Origin: Aralia elata
Lineage: Eukaryota; Streptophyta; Magnoliopsida; Apiales; Araliaceae
DNA: 64,000 bases
Assembly: GCA_034770075.1 (NCBI GenBank)
Contig: CM068382.1
Location: forward strand, 17,106,616-17,170,615
Direction of reading: 5' to 3'
Shown here: positions 12,632-23,713 of the stretch, in pieces
How positions within the stretch are numbered: position 1 is the first letter of the stretch
Layout: each line of letters opens with the position of its first letter
Program-made: the position numbers and the translations under genes
Notes under the pieces: model-generated
The model's input: the letters and a program-made list of their open reading frames with translations, nothing else
The model's database searches: none
Told to the model about the DNA's origin: nothing

Positions 12632-13726
12632 ATGCGATCTTTTGTTTCATTTCAGAAGAGATTCAAGTGGGTTGATTTAGATGTTGGCATTGAGGGCCTA
12701 TTTTGGAACCAGTGTGCCACTCGTACAAAGAATAACTTGAGAAATGAACAGAAGAAGGTACGTGCAAATATCGACCATCCTAGACATAATAACGAGCACT
12801 TGCACGAGTACGTACAAACCTTGGTGGTGCTCGCAAGAGATATGGGCTAAGATGGTGAGACAGTGGCTTGCCGAAAGAATGGATAAAAACAGGTAACGTC
12901 AATGCTAGAAACAGAGTCATAAGAGTACCACAAGGCCAGAAGGCCAAAGGGATATATAGAGACGACAGTATTTCACAGTCCCAGCATGCTAAGACTTTGG
13001 TAAATTTTAACTTATGTTTATAATTTATATATACACACACACATATATATATAAGTGATGCATTACGATATATCTTACTATATTGTTACTAATATATATT
13101 ACCATATTATTTACAGGAGAATAAGAATTATGACATTGTTGACTGACGATAGGTGTACGTGAAAATACGTGATAGCTTATCTGACTCTGTTTAGATTTCT
13201 ATGAGTGTTTACTAAATTTATTTTCTTTTTGATTATATATCTAAATTTATTTTTTCTAATTGTTTGCCTAACGTTGCAGACGACTTATAAACGTTTGTTG
13301 GACGAGTGATGTACCCCTAGGAGCTAGCACCTTACCATAGATCAGGTATTGTGGGAGACTGTGTTAGTGGTCAAGAAGAATTACGTCAAGGGCCAGGGGT
13401 TGCATCGACGTGTGAGTAGTGGCGATGTGTCTAGAGGTACCGGTAGTCAGTCCACACAGTCGTCATCGTTCCAGTCCTCTATGCACACTGCTACAAACTA
13501 TGTGGCAGTCATATGCAAAGATCGATCTCTACTGTTTACACTTCTCAAGCATCTTAAGGAGGTGCAGAGACAGTATGAGGAGCAGGAGCAGGGGCAGGGG
13601 CAGGAGGAACAGGTAATTTTACTATTTTGTATTAAGTTATTTATAGTTTGTTTAAAGTTGTTACTATTTGGTACTGGATATGTTGTTTTTGTTTCGTTAC
13701 TAGGAAACTTGAACGAGGATGCATGA
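12632..13726 (+). pseudogene. CACTA transposase remnant (plant transposase, Ptta/En/Spm type)
   Basis: Several broken pieces read in different frames. 12632-12850 gives FKWVDLDVGIEGLFWNQCAT followed by a Lys/Arg-rich stretch. From about 12885 a frame reads ARNRVIRVPQGQKAKGIY and continues to SISQSQHAKTL, like the conserved 'G-S-I-S-HA' segment of these transposases. At 13349-13615 a frame gives VKKNYVKGQGLHRRV, like the conserved 'sGYvkGlG' motif, then a Gln/Glu-rich tail. Introns may separate some pieces, but frameshifts or stops are also needed. The location inside CACTA ends supports the assignment; family naming is from memory of such proteins. Confidence 0.55.
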
Positions 13727-14021
13727 TCAACGATGCCTTTTATTTTCCTTTCCTGTTGTTCATGTAGATGTAGCTAGTATGGATTGATTGTACATATTGT
13801 ATACGTGGTTTAGTCATGTATTTTAGATGTTTTTCGTTTATAGATGGTTGCAGTGGCGGAACCAGAACATTTTTAGAGGGGATCAAAATACATCAGTAAA
13901 AAAAAAATTATTTATTGACGTTTGGAGTACTTCTTTCAAATTCATTTTGCCCAATTATAATGTTTCACAATATCCTATTCCAACCCTTGTCAACCTTTGA
14001 GTTGTGAGTCTAATGGCTTTA

Positions 14022-14086
<65 letters not shown>

Positions 14087-14569
14087 TAATTTCCCCCGAA
14101 CTATGGGACTATTAATCAGAGTTTGAAGTTTTTAGTCAACTCATTAGCTATTTTTATAGATAAATTACAAATTATAATATTATATATTCAAAACCTTATA
14201 TTGTGGTTCTGGCCATCTTCCTTAGAGACAACTGAGAGGAGCCACTCAAAGTAAGAAAATGAATTAAGTTATTCGCATTTACAAAAAATTGATACCAAGG
14301 TATGATTAAGGGCCTGTTCGGGAATGACTTATTTTAAAATGACTTATAAGTTAAAATATAAGTTGACTTATAAGTTGTTTTAAGTTGTGACTTATAATTA
14401 AAAGCGTTCGGCTGATAATGACTTATAAGTCAGAAATTAAGTTAAAACAAATTATGAAGGTGTTCGGCTGATAATGACTTATAAGTTAAAATAAAATGTA
14501 AAGATTAATAAAAAGGACATTATAAAAAGATACATTGATTTAATATTATATTGAAGGCTATTATTAATA

Positions 14570-15190
14570 AACAGCTTATTTAAACAACTTATTGGTAAAC
14601 AACTTATTATTGGTAAGCAACTTATTATTTAACAGCTTATTAGTAAATAACTTATTATTTAAACAACTTATTGGTAAACAACTTATTATTTAAACAGCTT
14701 ATTGATAAACAGCTTATTATTGGTAAATAACTTATTATTTAAACAGTTTTTTGGTAAACAGCTTATTATTGATAAACAACTTATTATTTAAATAGTTTAT
14801 TGGTAAATAGCTTATTTACGCAGCTTTTTGGTAAACAACTTATTATTTAAACAACTTATTGGTAAACAACTTATTGGTAAACAACTTATTATTTAAACAG
14901 CTTATTGGTAAACAACTTATTAGTAAATAACTTATTATTTAAATAGTTTATTGGTAAATAGCTTATTTACGCAACTTTTTGGTAAACAACTTATTATTTA
15001 AACAGCTTATTGGTAAACAACTTATTATCTAAACAACTTATTGGTAAACAACTTATTATTTAAACAACTTATTGGTAAATAATTTATTTAAACAGCTTAT
15101 TGATAAACAACTTATTAGTAAATAACTTATTATTTAAATAGCTTATTATTGATAAACAATTTATTAATACTAAACAACTTATTGATAAAT
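14570..15190. repeat. A/T-rich tandem array inside the Harbinger-like element
   Basis: More than thirty short units built from ACAACTTATTGGTAAACA and ACAACTTATTATTTAAACA alternate irregularly over 600 bp, giving higher-order repeats of about 30-60 bp. The ACTTAT core also makes up the element's subterminal motifs, so the array may have grown from them. There is no spacer diversity, so it is not CRISPR-like. Confidence 0.85.
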
Positions 15191-15789
15191 AGTTTATATT
15201 TCAAGTCGAACTCGAATCGAATTTTTAGTCGAGCGAATACGAATCGAGTTCGAACTGTTTGCTCATTTTACAGTCTTAAACCTAATATGTTCTAAAAGAT
15301 TAAAATAAAATAATTATAATAACATGAATTAAAATCGTAAATTTTTAAAATAAATTAATTAAGATAATCAAGAAGAATGCTAATTGCAGTCACATATACT
15401 ATAAAAAACAATTAAATTTTAAAAATAATAATAGAATATATAGATCTTAACAATTATTTAACACGAACAATGATAAAATAAACTAATATAAATACGTCAT
15501 ACCTAAATATGAACAGTCTATTTTCATTAATTCACGCACTCAAAAAATTATCAGAAACGAAAAAAAAATCCTTAAAATAACAAAACAAAATATCATAAGA
15601 GATGATAAGTAACAAAGGTATTTCATAAAACCAGAATAAATCAATTATCTTATAAAAAAAACAAAATCCATCCCGGCCCATGAATATTTGTCCTCATTCA
15701 CAAGCTCTTACTTTATGCAGGGGTTTTCAGTGAGTATTCTTAATTAATTAATTAACCTAATTAATTTATATTGGGCTACCAAAGTTCAT

Positions 15790-16062
15790 TTGCAAATGGC
15801 CCCTGACTCTGCTCCCTCCCAATCATCTAATAGTACAACGCCGGACTCTTCAACCCCGCTTCCCTCTTCCGATTCACCACCACCACCGGAGAATAAATCA
15901 CCTCCCCCTCCACTGTCTTCGCCGCCACCGTCCTCCCCACCACCCAAAAAGAACGATTCTCCTCCGTCTCCGCCGCCCTCACCATCGGCTTCCACCACAC
16001 CACCACCAGAGGGAAGAGCCCCCTCGCCAACGTCAACACCACTGCCATCTTCGAGCACATAG
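15790..16062 (+). pseudogene. Captured proline-rich fragment, PERK-like N-terminus
   Basis: The 90-codon frame begins MQMAPDSAPSQSSNSTTPDS and continues as Ser/Pro-rich repeats (PPPP, SPPPSSPPP, PPSPPPSPS) to a stop at 16060. This composition and order resemble the extracellular N-terminus of proline-rich extensin-like receptor kinases. No transmembrane or kinase part follows, and the frame sits wholly inside the Harbinger-like element, so it is best read as transduplicated host sequence. GC content is far above the AT-rich surroundings. An extensin or other proline-rich protein is an alternative source. Long minus-strand frames over the same bases are mirrors of the CCNCC repeats. Confidence 0.55.
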
Positions 16063-17135
16063 AGAGAGCAAAGCAGATCGGAAGAGAAAGAAGGGGCAAA
16101 GATGTGATTTATCAAGACAGATGAGGGTAAAATAGTCATTACATTTGGTCCAAATAACTTATTAAGAATGACTTATAAGTCATTTTTTAATAAGTTAGAA
16201 ATTGTTACTTATTTTTTTTGACTTATAAGTCAAAAAATAAGTAACATTTTAAGTAGCAAACGAACAGCTCAACAGTAAAAAGTAACTTATAAGTTGGTTT
16301 GACCAACTTATAAGTTGCTCCCGAACAGGCCCTAAGTTAGTAAGACAAATGAGTGCAATATTAATTAATTAATCATCAAACTTATTTAACATTATTTTAT
16401 CTTATAGTAATATTGTTAATTTATTATAGGTGGAAGGACATGAGGAAGCAAATGAATTAATACCATCTCATAACAAATATCAAGTTTAACTAATATTAGC
16501 ATGCTTCAGATTCCAGGGTTGGGGGGTCATATGCCCCCCCTTGACCCCCTAGTTCCGCCCATGGATGGTTGTACATACTTGGTTTCGATTTTGTTTGACA
16601 TATTTTAGATGTTTTTGGTTTATGGATTGGTTTTAGACGGTTTTGGTTTAATTTGTTTTGTTTCAAGATCGTTATTTGGTCTCGATAGTTTGACATAATT
16701 GATGTGTTGTTGGGATCGTAACATGTAAAAAAAGTAGGGAAGAAAGCAAACAAAAAAACATTCAATTTTTTTAACCTTTTAGCGACAGTCTCTGTTAATA
16801 CCTTTGGTGACGGTTTTTAATTTTTTTTAAAAAAAATTGAAAAAAACCATTACCAACGACTTCTGTCGCAAAAATTTCATTGCTACTGCCACTAAAGTTG
16901 TGCCACGTCATTGATATGTCACAGAGATAGCAGACTCAAATCAGCAACGGTTTCCGTCGCTATTACCCATCGCTAATAATGTAGTCGGGGATGTCCGTTG
17001 CTATAATTCTCGTAGCGAGCAAAGTATTTACGATGGCTTGATTTTTTTTAGCGATGAAAATTCGTTGCTGATTTCTTTTTAGCGTCCACAATCTTCAGTA
17101 TTTGTCGGTCGCTAATAGGTCAGTTTTTCATAGTA

Positions 17136-17255
17136 TAAAGCATAACTAAATAACACTGATGTATAGGTAACCATAGAGGATGAGGAAAGAAGAGCTGGCG
17201 TGGCACGTCAAAGGACCTAACGCAATGTCGTGCTCAAGGAAAGGTGGCGAGTCTC
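17136..17255. other. Short host sequence between CACTA and copia-2
   Basis: About 120 bp with no gene. It ends GTCTC just before the copia-2 5' LTR; the matching GTCTC is not found after 21583, so the TSD cannot be confirmed. Confidence 0.5.
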
Positions 17256-17987
17256 TGTTAGAATTTGAGTAATTTTTAAATAGGTACTCAACTCCATAAA
17301 GTAATGAATGAGAAATTAACTCCCAAAGAATTGTGTGTTCACGAGTACAAGTTCGAATGGTTACATCATTTCAAGTCCGAAGGGTTACATCGTTTCAAGT
17401 CCGAAGGGTTACATCGTTTCAAGTCCGAACAATTATGTCGTTTCAAGCCGAACGGTTGTGTCGTTTCAAACCCGAACGGATGCATCCCATGCCTTTTCAG
17501 TGGTATCCAAATCTTTTTCAAAAGGTTGTGACCAATCTGAAGGGTCACTTAATTCACCTATAAATAGATGGTGATGGCTGTCATTCAATTCAATTCAATT
17601 TTTCAAGTATTCTAGCATTCTAATCTTCATGATAACATAATTATACATAGTTTTATTTGAGAGAGATAAAAGCATATATTTTGGTTCGTTGCGTATACTA
17701 TTTGGAGTGCTACTATAGTATACGTTGTTATTGTATCCTGGGAGACAAGTGATATTAACTCTAAGCACCGTAAGGAGCGCATAATTGTCTTAAGGACATA
17801 GTACTGAGTACTAGCCTTGACATACAATTTCTGCGTTTACAAGTTTGGTTCAACAGATAAGTTTATATATTTATATATATATATATATATATATATTAAA
17901 TATTATATCAGTTTTAATTATTATTAATTTTTGGTTGCAAATATTATATATATATATATATCCGTTGCAAATATATCTTTCATAACA
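17256..17987 (+). repeat. Copia-2 5' LTR
   Basis: It begins TGTTAGAATTTGAG. From about 17360 to 17480 it carries three to four units of a roughly 24-bp repeat (core GTTTCAAGTCCGAA), then a TATA box CTATAAATAG at about 17559, then GAGAGAGATAAAAGC and long (TA)n runs, ending CATAACA. Tandem repeats just upstream of TATA are where some copia LTRs carry enhancers (Tnt1 BII boxes are the known case); any such role here is inference. Confidence 0.75.
17558..17568 (+). promoter_or_regulatory. TATA box of copia-2 5' LTR
   Basis: CCTATAAATAG lies downstream of the 24-bp array. The same motif is at about 21258 in the 3' LTR and, on the other strand, at 2868-2877 in the fragment upstream. Confidence 0.65.
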
Positions 17988-17999
17988 ATCTTAGGACAA

Positions 18000-18248
18000 T
18001 TACTGTATATATTTATTTTATATTTGCAATAAATAGCTACTGAATCTGTAACCATAATCGGTTCATCTTCTACAACAATGATGCCTAATGTGACTATAAA
18101 TCATAAAGAAGGAAATGCGAAATCATTGTAAGTGGTTTTATTTTCTTCCAAGTATAATATATGTGATTATATTATTCAAGAGGAAAAAGTAATACATATT
18201 ATATATGCGAATGTGAGTTCATAATTTAATAAGAATAACTTGCATATA

Positions 18249-18283
<35 letters not shown>

Positions 18284-20167
18284 ATTAATCATGCCATGAA
18301 AATGTGTACTAAGTTATGTGCTTTAAAATTTATGAATATTAAATTTGCACATGTATAAAATTTGGTATGATAAGTAATTTTTATGGTTGATAACCATATC
18401 ATATGATCATGGATTATGGATTATGGTGAATGATCAATGTTATCTAATGTGCTTGTAAACCATTGTATGGAGAAATTATCAAAGCGGTAACATGAATTTT
18501 ACATTCATGCGAGGTATATTGCAATTTTAAGTAAAATTGTATATGTATGATATATTTTGTGCATTATGTAAATACAATATGTATATGATGATTTGTGAAT
18601 GAAAGGAAAAATGTGATTTTTCTTTTTTTGTTGCATTCATAAGTTTAAAAATGTTAGAGTCATTCTCTAAATTTTGGTGTTTCAATGTGTATTAATTACA
18701 ATATGTTGAGATATATGTATTCCAAAAATTTAGTTAAGAAATGAGAAAGTTATGATTGTTTAAACCAAAAGGTTGGTTGTCTAATTAAGTAATTAATTGG
18801 ATTTAAGTTTGAACATATAACATCCATAATAAATATGGAATGTGAATTATAGAGTATGCTATATATCATAATTATGATTATTTTCATACTTAGAAAGATG
18901 CATGTTTTTAAGAGACATAAAATTAATTATGTCAATTTTGTGGTATAGAAATTGCATTATTTCCGAGGCATAAAATAATTTAGGCTGGATCATTATTTTG
19001 TGAAAATAATCTAGTTAAATTATTTGTATGTTAGTCTTGCGAAATATAATAATATATTTATGTTATAAATGAGTGGTAATATTTTAAAGTGTGTAGTGCA
19101 CATGCATGTATAAATTTACATGATGAGGATAATATGTTAAAAGTATGTTACTATTTTATAGCATGTAAATTATTAGTGTATTAACTAATATTTTGTGACA
19201 AGTGTCTTTATTTGTCAAAAATATGGCAACACTTAAAATGCATATTATATACATGGAATAATTTTTTAATGAAATTACTTATTTCTGCTTATATGATTGA
19301 GTCATATAATTTATGGCATGGTAGATTTGGACATGTTAATTATAATATTATACGTAGATTAATTAATATGAACTGTTTGCCAAAATATGAGATTAACTCA
19401 CATTATAAATGTGAAGTTTGCGTTGAGGCAAAGTTTCGAAATGAGATTAACTCAAATTATAAATGTGAAGTTTGCGTTGAGGCAAAACTTAGGAAATATT
19501 TTTCTATTTGCTTGTTGAAAAGTAAAGAATAAAGTCTTGAAAATATTTATACATTACAATAACGAGATTGAAAATCAACTTGATAAAAGGTGGGGAATAT
19601 GAGTCACTTTTTGCTGTAATCTATTAACAAAATGGTGTTGCTGAAAGAAATAATAGAACTTTAAAAAGAAGTTCTGGGCTACCTCAGAATTATGGGGGAA
19701 GAAATACTTTCAGTAAATTAGATTCTCAATCGAATTCCTCAAAAGAAGTGTAATGCATCACCCTATGAATTATGAAAAACACGAAAATCGTCCTATAAAC
19801 ACTTACAAGTGTGGGGGTGAAAGCGATTATAATAGAAACAAAACTTTAGATTTGACTACTCAAGATATCCAGCAGTACTTGAAAGATACTGTGATACGAA
19901 CTGGATATCGGATGCAAAAGACTCTAAATCCACAAGTGGTTTTGTGTTTACATTAGGTGGATGAGCAATATCATGGAAATCTTCTAAACAAACATGCATT
20001 GCTCGATCAACTATATATGGAATCTGAGTTTATTGCATTAGATAAGGCTGGAGAAAAAGCTGAGTGGCTTCGTCATTTTCTAGAAGATATTCTTATGTGG
20101 CCTAAACTCGTGCCTCCGATTTGTATCCTTTGTGATAGTCAATCAGCAATTGGAAGGGCACAAAGTC

Positions 20168-20207
<40 letters not shown>

Positions 20208-20940
20208 CAATACCATAGAATAATTGCTCTCTAATGACATTATGTCTATTGAGTACATAAAGTCGAAAGACAAATATAGCGGATCTGTTAACTAAAGGTT
20301 TTACTAGAGAGCACGTAAAAATTACATCGAGGGGAATGAGTTTAAAAGCCTATAAATAAGGATCATTATGGTGGATACCCAACCTAAGTTGACTGGAGAT
20401 CCCAAGATCTAGGTTCAAAGGGACAACTAAATTGTGAATGATTCAACCAAATCACTATGAAGAAATTAATTTCTTTTGCTCATTCCTATGATACGAGATA
20501 GTGATACCTGCAGCGATTTTAGGATAAGCTATGCTTTTAATGATTCTTATATCTTGGTAAACAAGTGAAGTGTGACATGATACTCTTAATAAGGATCACC
20601 TATGTGAGTGTGAACTGGGCCAATTCTATGAGAATGATAAAGACTATATACTTCTCTTGAGCACTCATAAATCCGGGATTGTTCAAGGCCAAAATGAACA
20701 AAATCATGAGAACCAAATAATGTCTGAAACGATTCTGTGTGAATTTCTATTGTCTCGATTTACACAAACGGTTAGACAGTTCAAGACATCATGTTCACTA
20801 GACAACCAGTAAATCCGATAGTCTTTTACACGAGAAGGTTCAAAGCCAAAAACTTCCTCTCTCTATACAGATGATTTTCAATTTTGTCTCTCTCAGTGTC
20901 TGCATAACATTTGCATAAGGTTGACAGTCAATTTCATTCA
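18000..20940 (+). pseudogene. Copia-2 internal region, pol remnants
   Basis: A frame at 19212-19532 contains YNLWHGRFGHVNYNIIRRL and then KCEVCVEAK, the HHCC zinc-binding region before copia integrase. A 54-bp segment covering the CxxC part is tandemly duplicated in frame (19388-19441 and 19442-19495). About 19620-19750 has broken integrase-like sequence. A frame at 19957-20223 gives MESEFIALDKAGEKAEWLRH, ILCDSQSAIG and SRHIRRRHNTI, the copia RNase H C-terminus (usual E-A-E-Y is E-S-E-F). RT is missing between them. 18000-19200 is AT-rich with a (TA)n run at about 18249-18282 and no gag I can read beyond a short MMPNVTINHKEGN piece near 18079. Confidence 0.75.
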
Positions 20941-20950
20941 TGTGGGGGAT

Positions 20951-21583
20951 TGTTAGAATTTGAGTAATTTTTAAATAGGTACTCAACTCCATAAAGTAAT
21001 GAATGAGAAATTAACTCCCAAAGAATTGTGTGTTCACGGGTTCAAGTTCGAATGGTTACATGTTTCAAGTCCGAAGGGTTACATCGTTTCAAGTCCGAAG
21101 GGTTACATCGTTTCAAGTCCGAAGGGTTACATTGTTTCAAGTCCGAACAATTATGTCGTTTCAAGCCGAGATTGCGTCGTTTCAAACCCGAACGGACGCA
21201 TCCCATGCATTTTCAGTGGTATCCAATTTTTTTCAAAAGGTTGTGACTTAATTCACCTATAAATAGATGGTGAGCGCTGTCATTCAATTCAATTCAATTT
21301 TTCAAGTATTCTAGCATTCTAATCTTCATGATAACATAATTATACGTAGTTTTATTTGAGAGAGATAAAAGCATATATTTTGGTTCGTTGTGATACTATT
21401 TGAAGTGCTACTATAGTATACGTTGTTATTACATCCTAGGAGACAAGTGCTATTAACTCTGAGTACCGTAAGGAGGGCATAATTGTCTTAAGGACATAGT
21501 ACTGAGTACTAGCCTTGACATACAATTTCTGCGTTTACAAGTTTGGTTCAAAAGATAAGTTTATATATATATATATATATCCA
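20951..21583 (+). repeat. Copia-2 3' LTR, truncated
   Basis: It matches the 5' LTR from TGTTAGAATTTGAG through the 24-bp array (about 21060-21170), the TATA box (about 21258) and GGAGACAAGTG. It is lost at a (TA)n run at 21561-21582, where the 5' LTR continues for about 100 more bases. Confidence 0.85.
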
Positions 21584-22429
21584 CTTAAACGTACTTTATC
21601 TCCCATGATCTTAGTCTGGTTCTCACTCCCCTAATTCTCCACGACATCCGGATCAAATTCATCCACTTCAAATTCATCCGCCATTACACCGTTCTCATCA
21701 ACCACCCCCATCCTCTGCACTATCGGCGGTGGAAAAGCCGAAGAAACTGTTTGTGCATTTGGGTTTGGAGAAACTAATTATTTGTTGGTGGTGTCGTTGA
21801 TGAGAGAGGAGAGATCAAAGGTTTTATTGAGAATAGGAGAGAGAGAATGACGAAAGTGAAAGGGGATTGACATGAATTGAAGGAAACGAGCTGTTGAGTT
21901 TCATTATCGGAGTAATGTTTCCCTAAATAGAAGAAAGCAATTGAAATTAATACAAAAAGATGAGATTTTTATAAATGTCCATGATTTCAATAGATCTCCT
22001 CCATTTTGAATCTCTTCATTCTTCATTTTTGTCTACCGGATCTAAACTCTCTCACTTTGTAAAAGCTTTTAGTGTGCCAGTGACGATTCAGTGAAGTGTT
22101 CGAAGCAGTGTTTATGTTTCTCTCTCCTTAATTTTTGTTTTAAGTGGATTTACCATCCACACAACTAAAGTGCAGATAGGGAATATTATAATAATGCTAT
22201 CGGATTTTTTGAAGGCATTTTGGTCACTTTTGCAATCTGCAGTTTAGTTCTATAGACTCCTCATATTAAAGTGCAGACATGATATTATTTTCACCGTTAG
22301 ATCTGCAAATGGACGACCATGATCTATTATAAGGATAATCTTATCTTTACAATGTTGATTATGAATCGGTCTCCTATATATATTGGGGGACGATAAAGAG
22401 GAATTCCAATGACAGTTTAATATGGGGAC
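21584..22429. mobile_element. Fragment of a Mutator-like element (right terminal repeat)
   Basis: From TTACCATCCACACAACTAAA (about 22149) to CCTATATATA (about 22381), this matches 28507-28775 in the same orientation: CACTTTTG, the GATCTGCAAAT / GATTTGCAAAT segment and TTGATTATG appear in both. It therefore looks like the right terminal repeat of a second member of the family. Upstream, about 21584-22140, is non-repetitive sequence, with a minus-strand frame of about 48 codons at 21631-21774 (includes ADEFEVDEFDPDVVEN) that I do not recognise and that may be a captured fragment. Confidence 0.45.
21631..21774 (-). pseudogene. Unrecognised acidic coding-like fragment
   Basis: The minus-strand frame reads about 48 codons from an AG-preceded point near 21774 to a stop at 21631-21633. 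It includes FPPPIVQRMGVVDENG and then an acidic tail. The composition is protein-like rather than A/T noise, and it sits next to a Mutator-like terminal repeat, so a captured exon is possible. I do not recognise the family. Confidence 0.25.
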
Positions 22430-23713
22430 TGTGACGCCCCCAAATCTAGAACAACATAAAACCTGTCCCAAGTCTCGAAACCAATACTATTACAAAACAT
22501 AACATAATACAAAAGGGTAAATATGTCTTAATACAAACGGTAATTCTAGAACAACAAAATACACTAATCAGTAGCTTTCCCATTTCCCTTATCTTTTCCT
22601 GAACTCTCGCCACGTGCCGCGCTAGCTGAAATGTTTTAAGGAAAGCAAGGGTGAGCAACAAATTTGCCCCGCGAGTATTATAGTAGTGAATAATCACATG
22701 AATGACTTTATAGCTCACAGGAGTAAAAATTTAGATAACACAAGGAAATAAACGACTTCTTTCATCACCGTTATAGTAGCCGCTAAGTACCGAAGGATTT
22801 CAAAGTTTCCCAAAGAAAGAGACTATTCAATACTGAGTGAGCACCAAGGCACAGAACTCTATTCTAGAATTACTAGAAATTCATCCGATAATCCACAAAA
22901 TTGGTACAATAGGTGATCAACCTAGAGTACCTGGCGTTATGCATAAGCCTTACATTTTCCATTTACGCACGTGTCGGTTTCCCGAAGTTTATACAATTTC
23001 CCCTACTATGAGGGTTGTTCTTCTCAGCTTTACATGGGAGTCCGGACCAAAGCAATTTGATCGGACAACTTTACTTAACAACAATAATAGTTGGAGGACT
23101 TAACCTCACTTCAATAAACAAATTAATAAGTGTCTAGCTGAAGCAATTAGCTTTGACATAACTTTCAAACAGTTTATGGAATAAAGAACTTTAAGGTTCA
23201 ACAGCATGTATAATAACATCAATAATATCTTGAATGAATAACAATTCATAATCTTTGGAATCACACAGTATATAACACTGCATGAAATGGGCTTTCATTA
23301 CAGTACTTGAATAAAAGTATGAATACTAGCACAATAATTGCTAAATCGATAAGTAACTTGAACGGAGTCAAGAAACTCAAAAAGCTTGCCCAATAAATAA
23401 TATTTGCTCGAATATAAATTTGAGTAGGATAAGTAAGCTTGCACAATAATAACTTGAATAAGATAGGAGACTTGCTCGATAGATAAATGAGTTAAGGAAA
23501 ACTCGCACAATTAAATAAGGGTTGAGTAAGGAACTTGCCTTGCACGTGCATTAATATCTTGACGTTAATCGTCCGTCAAAAATACCCTACATAGTTCATT
23601 AAAATCACCATAAATATTAGTCACATAAGGACTAGTATCATAACAGTCATCACATCATTAAAAGACATTGATTGCCACTACATTTACGCCTTAAGACAAC
23701 ATCGCTTTAGTTG

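Larger units (their letters stand above)
14310..16332. mobile_element. Harbinger-like non-autonomous element (TSD TAA) carrying a gene fragment
   Basis: The left end GGGCCTGTTCGGGAATGACT is matched by the right end, whose reverse complement is GGGCCTGTTCGGGAGCAACT. TAA occurs at 14307-14309 and 16333-16335, matching the 3-bp TSD of PIF/Harbinger elements. Subterminal regions are full of ACTTATAAGT palindromes on both sides (14325-14480 and 16155-16320). The interior holds an A/T-rich tandem array (about 14570-15190) and a proline-rich open frame (15790-16062). No transposase is visible. Confidence 0.8.
13851..16563. mobile_element. hAT-like non-autonomous element (TSD GATGGTTG)
   Basis: Eight-base duplications GATGGTTG lie at 13843-13850 and 16564-16571. 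The left end CAGTGGCGGAACCAG pairs with the right end, which reverse-complements to CATGGGCGGAACTAG. Removing the Harbinger-like insertion leaves about 690 bp with no coding capacity and an (AC)n(AT)n microsatellite at about 14022-14086. The sequence either side (TGTTTTTCGTTTATAGATGG / TGTACATACTTGG) is CACTA interior. Confidence 0.85.
4104..17135 (+). mobile_element. CACTA (En/Spm-type) DNA transposon, interrupted by later insertions
   Basis: The left end reads CACTATAAAAAATTGGTCTA and continues TTAGCGATT. The right end, reverse-complemented, reads TACTATGAAAAACTGACCTA and continues TTAGCGACC, an imperfect inverted repeat of about 27 bp with the canonical CACTA start (mutated to TACTA on the right). 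Subterminal regions (about 4115-4260 and 16780-17120) are full of short GCGAC/CGTCGC/TTAGCGA repeats, as expected of this superfamily. The 3-bp TSD is not perfect (TTA left, TAA right). Removing the copia insertion (5128-11299) and the hAT-like insertion (13851-16571) leaves about 4.1 kb. Remnants of a transposase are present at 12632-13726. The element is probably defective. Confidence 0.75.
17256..21583 (+). mobile_element. Copia-2: decayed Ty1/copia element with minisatellite LTRs
   Basis: The 5' LTR (17256 to about 17987, starting TGTTAGAATTTGAG) and 3' LTR (from 20951) are nearly identical where both exist. TGTGGGGGAT at 20941-20950 is a good polypurine tract. The internal region (about 3 kb) keeps only scraps of copia pol: a GAG-pre-integrase piece (19290-19500) and an RNase H piece (about 19950-20222). 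RT is gone. The 3' LTR stops at a (TA)n run near 21583, after which the sequence is unrelated, so the right end is truncated. No primer site is recognisable after 17987. Confidence 0.85.

Noticed and set aside
14570..15190. CRISPR-like array
   Set aside because: No regular repeat/spacer alternation and the context is a plant transposon.
15786..16139. Gly/Glu/Val-rich minus-strand ORF
   Set aside because: Mirror of the CCNCC codons of the proline-rich frame on the plus strand.
22836..23103. 88-codon ORF in the long solo LTR
   Set aside because: Isolated frame inside an LTR with no recognisable domain.
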